A DNA stretch of 18,350 nt from Baffinella frigidus (taxonomy: Eukaryota; Cryptophyceae; Cryptomonadales; Baffinellaceae). Numbering within the stretch: the stretch's first letter is position 1; every line of letters starts with the position of its first letter. The DNA lies in contig MU646323.1 in the NCBI GenBank assembly GCA_026770585.1, positions 608,476 through 626,825 on the forward strand, read 5' to 3'. Of this stretch, positions 14,029 through 18,350 are shown in pieces. The notes under the pieces are model-generated. The model saw only the letters and a program-made list of their open reading frames with translations. It was not told where the DNA came from and searched no databases. The position numbers and the translations under genes were made by a program.

Positions 14029-14159
14029 GTCCTAACTCCTCAGCATCAGTCCTCTCGGAGCGTCCTCTGTGGTCAATAACTATTTATTGACCACAGATTT
14101 CTCCGTCAATAAACACCTCTCCGATTTCTCCGTCGATAAACACCTCTCTTCGCGCGCAG

Positions 14160-14225
14160 CTTCGCGCGGAAGTGGAGGCGGTGCGCCGCGCCGCGGAGGA
14201 GAAGGCTGCCAGGGCCGCCGCGCAG
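14160..14225 (+). CDS. Exon 21, coiled coil
   Basis: Twenty-two codons in phase 0: LRAEVEAVRRAAEEKAAR then AAAQ. Acceptor GCGCGCAG|CT, donor CAG|GTGCCA. It contains an internal GCG|GTGCGC at the point where the upstream copies switch to GCG|GTCCTA. Confidence 0.8.
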
Positions 14226-14231
14226 GTGCCA

Positions 14232-14347
14232 GGATGATCTAGCTCAGCCTCAGTCTATTTGGGCTCACCAATTTTATGGGCCCGGGCTCAAAGTTTTTGT
14301 ACCGGAAACGCAGCGTGTCAACTTGAGAACAGTCGGTCAGCCCGAGT
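14232..14347 (-). mobile_element. Reverse-oriented, nearly complete family A element
   Basis: Starts CTAGCTCAGCCTCAGTC and includes GGGCTCACCAATTT, CCCGGGCTC and GTGTCAACTTGAGAACAG. It ends CAGCCCGAGTGG against an exon 21 copy (GCGGAGGAGAAGGCTGCC, 14348). It lies six bases after the exon 21 donor. Confidence 0.8.
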
Positions 14348-14424
14348 GGGGCGGAGGAGAAGGCTGCCAAAGCTGGTGCGTCACCACGCCGTGTAGGGCA
14401 CCGCGAGAGCCGAGGGTGCCGCCG

Positions 14425-14598
14425 AACTTAGTGCATGTCCCATATGTCAACTTAGTGCATGACCCCCTATGTCAACTTAGTGCATGACCCCCTATGTCAA
14501 CTTAGTGCATGTCCCCCTATGTCAACTTAGTGCATGTCCCCCTATGTCAACTTAGTGCATGTCCCCCTATGTCAACTTAGTGCATGTCCCTCTATGTC
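14425..14598 (+). repeat. 25-bp tandem repeat, about seven copies
   Basis: Unit GTCAACTTAGTGCATGTCCC CCTAT, almost identical in each copy. GTCAACTT is the stem motif of family A, so the array may have grown from that element. There are no spacers, so it is not a CRISPR array. Confidence 0.9.
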
Positions 14599-14661
14599 GT
14601 AGGGTCAGGCACACCTTCGACATGGCGCGGATCGCGCACTGTCTCAGTCTATTTGGCTTGG

Positions 14662-14870
14662 GAGGAGAAGGCTGCCAGCCACACGAGGCTACCCAGACGA
14701 ACAGAATAAAAGGGACTTTTAAAGTTTTGTAGGGAAATGATCACGTTACCGACCGCTCAGCGGTCGGTCGGTTATAAATCACTTATGGATAGGCCCTACT
14801 TGTACAGCCCCCGGGTTTTATTCTGTTCGCCTGGTTAGCCTCGTGCGGAGGGCCGCGGCGCACGTGCGGT
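14662..14870 (+). pseudogene. Copy of exon 21 3' part split by a TIR element
   Basis: GAGGAGAAGGCTGCCAG (to 14678) and GGGCCGCGGCGCACGTG (from 14850) together equal GAGGAGAAGGCTGCCAG|GGCCGCCGCGCAGGTG of exon 21. The intervening block is a hairpin element (14682-14845 arms) with AG on each side. Confidence 0.75.
14682..14845. mobile_element. TIR element inserted in an exon 21 copy
   Basis: Arms CACGAGGCTACCCAGACG..TAAAA (14682-14711) and the inverse at 14816-14845 match at 28 of 30. It contains a second palindrome (ACCGACCGCTCAGCGGTCGGT, about 14749-14768). Possible 2-bp target duplication AG. Confidence 0.8.
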
Positions 14871-15072
14871 CTACTGAACCCCCAGAGTCTGCCTTTCGAT
14901 TTCGATTTCGGGAAAGCCTTGGCTGGCTTCAACAGCTCCAATTCCCACACATTTTTATTGGAAATGGCGTTTCGCCCGTGCGGGTGCCGAAGCACACGCG
15001 GGTGCAGCTGCTTCTCTTGACCTGTATCCATCGTCTTTTGTAAAACAAACTTTAAAAACCTTGTGGGTGCAG

Positions 15073-15213
15073 ATGCGCGAGGAGGCGGCGGCGGCGGAGG
15101 CGCGCGCGGCAGACGCCGCCAAGGCGCGCGAGGCGCTCAGGCTCACGGAGGGGAGCGCCGAGGCGGAGGCCAAGGCCGCGTACAGGGAGCTCTCGGCCGC
15201 GTCGCAGCGCCAG
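15073..15213 (+). CDS. Exon 22, coiled coil, GC donor
   Basis: Forty-seven codons in phase 0: REEAAAAEARAADAAKARE, ALRLTEGSAEAEAKAAY, RELSAASQRQ. Acceptor GGTGCAG|AT. The donor is CGCCAG|GCGAGT, the second GC-AG intron. The acceptor of exon 23 reads GGCAG|GCG, so CAGGCG stands on both sides of the intron. The exon opens with ATG but the frame fits as internal. Confidence 0.8.
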
Positions 15214-15359
15214 GCGAGTCCAAAAAACAGGGGGGGAAACATGGGGGGAAACATCTTGCCGGTCGTATGATGCTGATTGGTTGGGGAAAACTTTGATACA
15301 GACTGAGCCTTCCCGGGTGTAGTACCGTCCTGGTACGGAAACTGGAAGGTTCGATTCCA

Positions 15360-15542
15360 CGAGAATGCTAGAGGGGCCTATTTTGAACCGGGGTGCTTTT
15401 AAAAGTGGGCATTTGTGTAGTAACGTTCGTTGATTGGTCACGTAACTAGCCATATATTGGCCAGTCACGAGGTTGGAACACCTTATCCTGGTACCAATAT
15501 TTACACAACCCCACATATAAATAGGATCCTCCAGCATTCTCG
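15360..15542. mobile_element. TIR element in intron 22
   Basis: Ends CGAGAATGCTAGAGG..CCTATTT and the inverse AAATAGGATCCTCCAGCATTCTCG (15519-15542) pair with about three mismatches. The interior AAAGTGGGCATTTGTGTAG also partly matches inverted CTACACAA-type sequence. About 183 bp, MITE-like, no coding. Confidence 0.75.
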
Positions 15543-15563
15543 AGTGGTTGCATGCTTCATTCA

Positions 15564-15755
15564 TTGAAAGTGATTTTTGTAAAGTGACTTCTCTGGCAGG
15601 CGCTTGACCTCGAGGAGGCGGCGAGCGCTGTATCTTTTGTAAAGTGACTTTCAGTCCTTTTTGTCAAGTGACGAACGTGATTCATTGTTTTTTGTAAATT
15701 ATTGTTTTTTGTAAAGTAACGTTTTTTTGTAAAGTGGCGTTTTTGTAAAGTGGCG
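15564..15755 (+). repeat. TTTTTGTAAAGTG tandem motif
   Basis: The motif (T)TTTTGTAAAGTG(A/G)C recurs about seven times, interrupted at 15597-15631 by a copy of the exon 23 start. Same motif as in intron 8. Confidence 0.8.
15600..15631 (+). pseudogene. Truncated copy of exon 23 start
   Basis: GGCAG|GCGCTTGACCTCGAGGAGGC.. reads ALDLEEAASAV before breaking off into TTTTGTAAAGTG repeats. Confidence 0.85.
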
Positions 15756-15772
15756 TTTTTGGCTGGCGGCAG

Positions 15773-15922
15773 GCGCTGGACCTCGAAGAAGCGGTGAGCG
15801 CTGTCAAGGCTGTGCACTCTGTCCTCTGCCGCCAGGGCGCGGCTGCACCCGCGGGGGGCCTCGGGGTGGCGATGGCTGCTTCGGAGGCGGTGCTTGGCGG
15901 GAAGAAGACCCACGTCATCAAG
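15773..15922 (+). CDS. Exon 23, end of coiled coil and start of PDZ domain 2
   Basis: Fifty codons in phase 0: ALDLEEAVSAVKAVHSVLC, the linker RQGAAAPAG, then GLGVAMAASEAVLGGKKTH and VIK. GLGVAM is the PDZ carboxylate-binding loop. Acceptor GCGGCAG|GC, donor AAG|GTGCGT. The donor bases GTGCG match the start of an exon 24 copy (CCAG|GTGCGCAAG), pointing to a duplicated target AGGTGCG. Confidence 0.85.
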
Positions 15923-15937
15923 GTGCGTGTTCCTGCC

Positions 15938-16113
15938 TCTCTCTCTCACACACACTCTCTCTCACACACTCTCACACACACACACACACTCTCTCTCTCT
16001 CTCTCTATTTCTCTCTCTTTCACACACTCTCTCTCTTTCTCTCGCTCTATCTCTCTGTCTATATCTATCTCTCTATCTATATATATCTCTCTATCTATCT
16101 CTCGCTCGCTCAC
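15938..16113 (+). repeat. CT/CA/TATC microsatellite
   Basis: CTCTCT, CACACA and CTATCT runs at the start of intron 23. Long Ser/Leu frames over it are composition artefacts. Confidence 0.95.
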
Positions 16114-16118
16114 TCGGC

Positions 16119-16175
16119 ATCGCGATGCCTGCGTCGGAGGCGGTGCTTGGCGGGAACAAGACCCAAGTCATCAAG
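16119..16175 (+). pseudogene. Copy of exon 23 3' end
   Basis: ATGCCTGCGTCGGAGGCGGT.. reads MPASEAVLGGNKTQVIK, 13 or more residues like exon 23, and ends AAG|GTGCGC. No acceptor lies in frame directly before it, so it looks like a duplicated junction and not a cassette. Confidence 0.8.
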
Positions 16176-16195
16176 GTGCGCCGTACGGGTTTACG

Positions 16196-16412
16196 GAACC
16201 CTAAACCCGAAACCTTGAACCCTGAACCCCAAACTTCAAACCCCAAACCCCAAACCCCAAACCCCAAACCCTAAACCCTAAACCCTAAACCCTAAACCCT
16301 AAACCCTAAACCCTAAACCCTAAACCCTGAACCCTAAACCCCAAAACTTACACCCCAAACCCTATACCCCAAACCTCAAACCCTCAACCCCAAACCCCAA
16401 ACCCCAAACCCC
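16196..16412 (+). repeat. Telomere-type array in intron 23
   Basis: CCCTAAA and CCCCAAA units, including about eight perfect CCCTAAA at 16268-16328, running into CATCCAAG|TCCGCAAG, a copy of the exon 24 start. Confidence 0.9.
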
Positions 16413-16419
16413 ATCCAAG

Positions 16420-16866
16420 TCCGCAAGCTCAAGCCGAGGGGGGTGGCCCTAACACCCAATGACGTCTACTCACAAACGATATTCCCTGCGCCCTCAACCC
16501 TAAATAACCCACCACGGTCGGCGGACTGGTATCCGCAGACGCACTCCCAAACCCTGAACCATGCACCGGGTTTGGGGTATACAGGTTAGGAAGCTCCGGG
16601 TTTGGGGTGTACAAGCGGGCGCTGTCTGGCATCCACCCTGAACCCGCTGGTGTCAGGCGACGCACTCCCAAACCCTAAACCCCAAACCCTATCCAGGTGC
16701 GCAAGCTCGCGCCGGGGGCGGCATTCGGGGTGTATGTATATACACCCCTGCGCACCTGGATAGGGTTTGGGGTTTAGGGTTTGGGGGTACCCTTCAGGGT
16801 CGGGGAGTGCGCCGCCTGACACACGCCCACGGAAACAGGTGAAAACTCGCGCCGGGGGCGGCACTC
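16420..16866 (+). pseudogene. Three truncated copies of exon 24 start
   Basis: Starts at 16420 (AAG|TCCGCAAGCTC), 16697 (CCAG|GTGCGCAAGCTCGCG) and 16839 (ACAG|GTGAAAACTCGCG), each 20-30 nt. Two are followed by CACTCCCAAACCC-type sequence. Confidence 0.8.
16667..16785. repeat. Inverted duplication that includes an exon copy
   Basis: Arms 16667-16703 and 16749-16785 are perfect 37-bp reverse complements (CCCAAACCCTAAACCCC...GGTGCGCA). They hold the telomere-like tract, the CCAG acceptor and the first 7 bases of exon 24. The centre is a second palindrome (GGGTGTATGTATATACACCC). Confidence 0.85.
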
Positions 16867-16895
16867 CCAAACCCTGAACCATACACCTCGAACAG

Positions 16896-17009
16896 GTTCG
16901 CAAGCTCGCGCCGGGGGGGGCGGGGGCGGTCGGCGGGCTGGTGGCGGGCGACGCGATCCTTGCCATCGACGGCCAGAGCTGCCTGGGCGCACCACTCAAG
17001 GCCGTGCAG
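16896..17009 (+). CDS. Exon 24, PDZ domain 2 core
   Basis: Thirty-eight codons in phase 0: VRKLAPGGAGAVGGLVAG, DAILAIDGQSCLGAPLKAVQ. The segment GDAILAIDGQ is the PDZ GDxIxxVDG signature with Ile in place of Val. Acceptor GAACAG|GT, donor CAG|GTCGTT. Confidence 0.9.
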
Positions 17010-17119
17010 GTCGTTAGCCCGCATACAATAACGCCCTCTATAACGACTTTAAATGAAATGGCAGGTGTTTTGAGGGCTGGGTTATTATGCGTTGTGAATT
17101 GTGTGCTGAGTCGTGTCCG

Positions 17120-17268
17120 GAGATCCTGGCCATCGACGGGTAGAGTTGCCTGGGCGCGCCGCTGAAGGCCGTGCAGGTACTTTAGGGTTTAGCGTGCAGC
17201 GTGCAGCTACTTAGCCCGCATACAGTAATGCCCTCTGCAACGACTATGAGCCGCTCGAGGCCGTGCAG
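17120..17268 (+). pseudogene. Two copies of exon 24 3' end
   Basis: 17120-17176 repeats ILAIDG, then TAG in place of CAG, then SCLGAPLKAVQ, ending CAG|GTACTT. 17251-17268 repeats PLEAVQ|GTCC. The intron start TTAGCCCGCATACA(A/G)TAA is duplicated with them (17014 and 17211). Confidence 0.85.
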
Positions 17269-17347
17269 GTCCTGGCTGTTGTTCGGAAGTTGATGTGTGC
17301 CTCAACCTGTCCGCACAGTAATTTGTATAGGATTGCAGCTGCACGGC

Positions 17348-17935
17348 TGTGAGGTCCGGAATTGGTTCGTGTCTCGGGTTGCACGGGGCGTCTAACCCCC
17401 CAACCCTAACCATAAACCATTCACCATGCTTCATGGTTCGTGCGTTTTTTACCATGAACCATGCACCGACCAATACAGAGGGGTTTCAAACCCTACACGG
17501 CGCGCGCAGGCTCTCGTGAAAGGCCTCGCGTTCAAAGATTGATACGTGTATCAGTTTGCACGGGGTGTCTCCACCCTAACCATGCACCCAAACCCTAAAA
17601 CCTAAATTCTAAATCCTGAACCCTAAACACTAAACCCTAAACACTACAATAGGCTCTCGTGAAGGGCCCGGCAGACACGCCGTGACCCTCGATCTCCTCC
17701 ACCCCGCCGGAGAGAGGACCTTGCGTTCCGAAATTGATTCGTGTCTCAGTTTGCACAGGGCGTCTAACCCCTAACCATGCACCATGCACCCTAAACCATA
17801 AACCATAAACACTAAACACTAAACACTAAACACTAAACACTAAAAACTAAATACTACAACAGGCTCTCGTGAAGGGCCCGGCAGACACGCCGTGACCCTC
17901 GACCTCCTCCACCCCGCCGGAGAGAGGACCTTGCG
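17348..17935 (+). pseudogene. Tandem copies of exon 25, frameshifted
   Basis: Copies start at 17510 (internal deletion), 17653 and 17863, and a tail-only copy lies at about 17348-17394. The 17653 and 17863 copies lack one C (ACGCCGTGACC against ACGCCCGTGACC), giving ALVKGPADTP then TGA. The GT donor is replaced by GCGTTCCG. They resemble each other more than exon 25. Confidence 0.85.
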
Positions 17936-18128
17936 TTCCGAAATTGACTCGTGTCGCAGTTTGCACGGGGCGCCTAACACTCAAACCCTAACCATACACC
18001 ATGCACCATGGTTCATGCTTCATGCTTCATGCTTCATGCTTGATGAGGTGTTGACCATATCCACCCATGAACCATGCACCCAACAATGAACAGGGGTTTC
18101 AAACCCCAAACCTTAAACACTACAACAG

Positions 18129-18214
18129 GCTCTCGTGAAGGGCCCGGCAGACACGCCCGTGACCCTCGAACTTCTCCGCCCGAACGGAGAGAGGACTTCG
18201 CTCACGCTCCTGCG
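18129..18214 (+). CDS. Exon 25, end of PDZ domain 2
   Basis: Twenty-eight codons plus two bases: ALVKGPADTPVTLELLRP, NGERTSLTLL and part of Arg. It supplies the alpha-B end and last strands (VKGPxxTPVTLEL) of PDZ 2. Acceptor CAACAG|GC, donor GCG|GTACCC. Leaves in phase 2, so coding continues beyond the window. Confidence 0.85.
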
Positions 18215-18350
18215 GTACCCCCTAACCCCTAAACCCTAAACCCCAAACCCTTAACCCTAACACCTAACACCTAACACCTAACACCTAACACCTAACACCT
18301 AACACCTAACACCTAACACCTAACACCTAACACCTAACACCTAACACCTA
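18215..18350 (+). repeat. Telomere-like tract changing to CACCTAA heptamers
   Basis: After the exon 25 donor, CCCTAAA variants give way at about 18257 to at least 13 nearly perfect CACCTAA units running off the window. The unit is still seven bases but carries a different sequence, so it was amplified separately. Confidence 0.9.

Larger units (their letters stand above)
450..18214 (+). other. Partial multi-exon gene: coiled-coil / two-PDZ scaffold-like protein
   Basis: Twenty-five exons join with matching phases into one open frame of 683 codons plus 2 nt without a stop. Order: Ala/Glu/Arg-rich coiled coil, PDZ 1 (GISL carboxylate-binding loop, VGDTIVEVDG core, VRGPAGSSVTI strand), long coiled coil, PDZ 2 (GLGVAM loop, GDAILAIDGQ core, VKGPADTPVTLEL strand). 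PDZ domains bind C-terminal peptides and scaffold complexes; the coiled coil suggests oligomerisation. No signal peptide or membrane segment is seen. Neither gene end lies in the window. Twenty-one of 25 exons begin with G after AG. Of 24 introns, 20 are phase 0, and two use GC donors (introns 18 and 22). Codon third positions are strongly GC-rich, unlike the introns. The specific function is unknown and I do not recognise the orthologue. Confidence 0.8.

Noticed and set aside
14425-14598. Regular 25-bp repeats as a CRISPR array
   Set aside because: Units are head-to-tail without spacers, and the context is a eukaryotic intron.
15073-15075. ATG at the start of exon 22 as a translation start of a separate gene
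   Set aside because: It is preceded by a good CAG acceptor and the frame fits exon 21 in phase 0; a single ATG in helical sequence is weak evidence.
15345-15360. GGTTCGATTCC, like the tRNA B box
   Set aside because: No anticodon arm, D arm or acceptor stem can be drawn around it, and the stem TGGAA/TTCCA places the loop wrongly. It also sits at the border of a TIR element.
15052-15564. 170-codon open frame on the minus strand
   Set aside because: It is the antisense shadow of exon 22 plus a TIR element; composition has no coding pattern outside the exon shadow.
17653-17935. Additional PDZ exons
   Set aside because: Both copies have a one-base deletion leading to TGA and no GT donor.

Overview
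The window reads as the interior of one very fragmented eukaryotic nuclear gene on the + strand. No prokaryotic operon, rRNA or tRNA gene is visible. The source is probably a unicellular alga, for three reasons. Plant-type telomeric heptamers (CCCTAAA) occur throughout. GC-rich, alanine-rich exons are separated by AT-rich or low-complexity introns. Acceptors almost always read AG|G, and two donors are GC. AG|G acceptors, GC donors and TTTAGGG-type telomeres are known in dinoflagellates, but prasinophytes and haptophytes are not excluded. The sequence alone does not settle the lineage.

I can chain 25 exons (450 to 18214) with compatible phases at all 24 junctions. They total 2051 nt, or 683 codons plus 2 nt, about 11% of the window. 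There is no start or stop codon, so both ends of the gene lie outside. The layout is: alanine/glutamate-rich coiled coil (exons 1-3), PDZ domain 1 (exons 4-7), a long coiled coil (exons 8-22 and the start of 23), then PDZ domain 2 (rest of exon 23, exons 24-25). The product looks like a cytoplasmic or cytoskeletal scaffold protein of unknown role.

The introns are the unusual part. (1) Introns 7, 9, 10, 11 and 13 are made almost wholly of CCCTAAA-type repeats running from donor to acceptor; several others carry shorter or degenerate tracts. (2) Most large introns contain truncated tandem copies of the neighbouring exon with its splice junction, broken by stops, frameshifts or lost splice sites. 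(3) Many of these copies are joined to short hairpin or terminal-inverted-repeat elements. Two are clear-cut: 10352-10492 is flanked by AGGT/AGGT and 6438-6617 by AAGGT/AAGGT, so each insertion itself creates AG|GT...AG|GT splice borders. This is the signature of introners (transposable elements that make introns). (4) A second family, about 140 bp, with an AAGTTGAC...GTCAACTT core and ends like CCTAGCTCTGCCTCA, recurs about ten times on both strands. Its ends match those of 6438-6617.

Together the window looks like a gene being colonised by intron-generating elements, with tandem duplication of exon-intron junctions and telomere-repeat filling. Exon calls come from reading-frame, splice-signal and domain continuity only; no transcript evidence was available.
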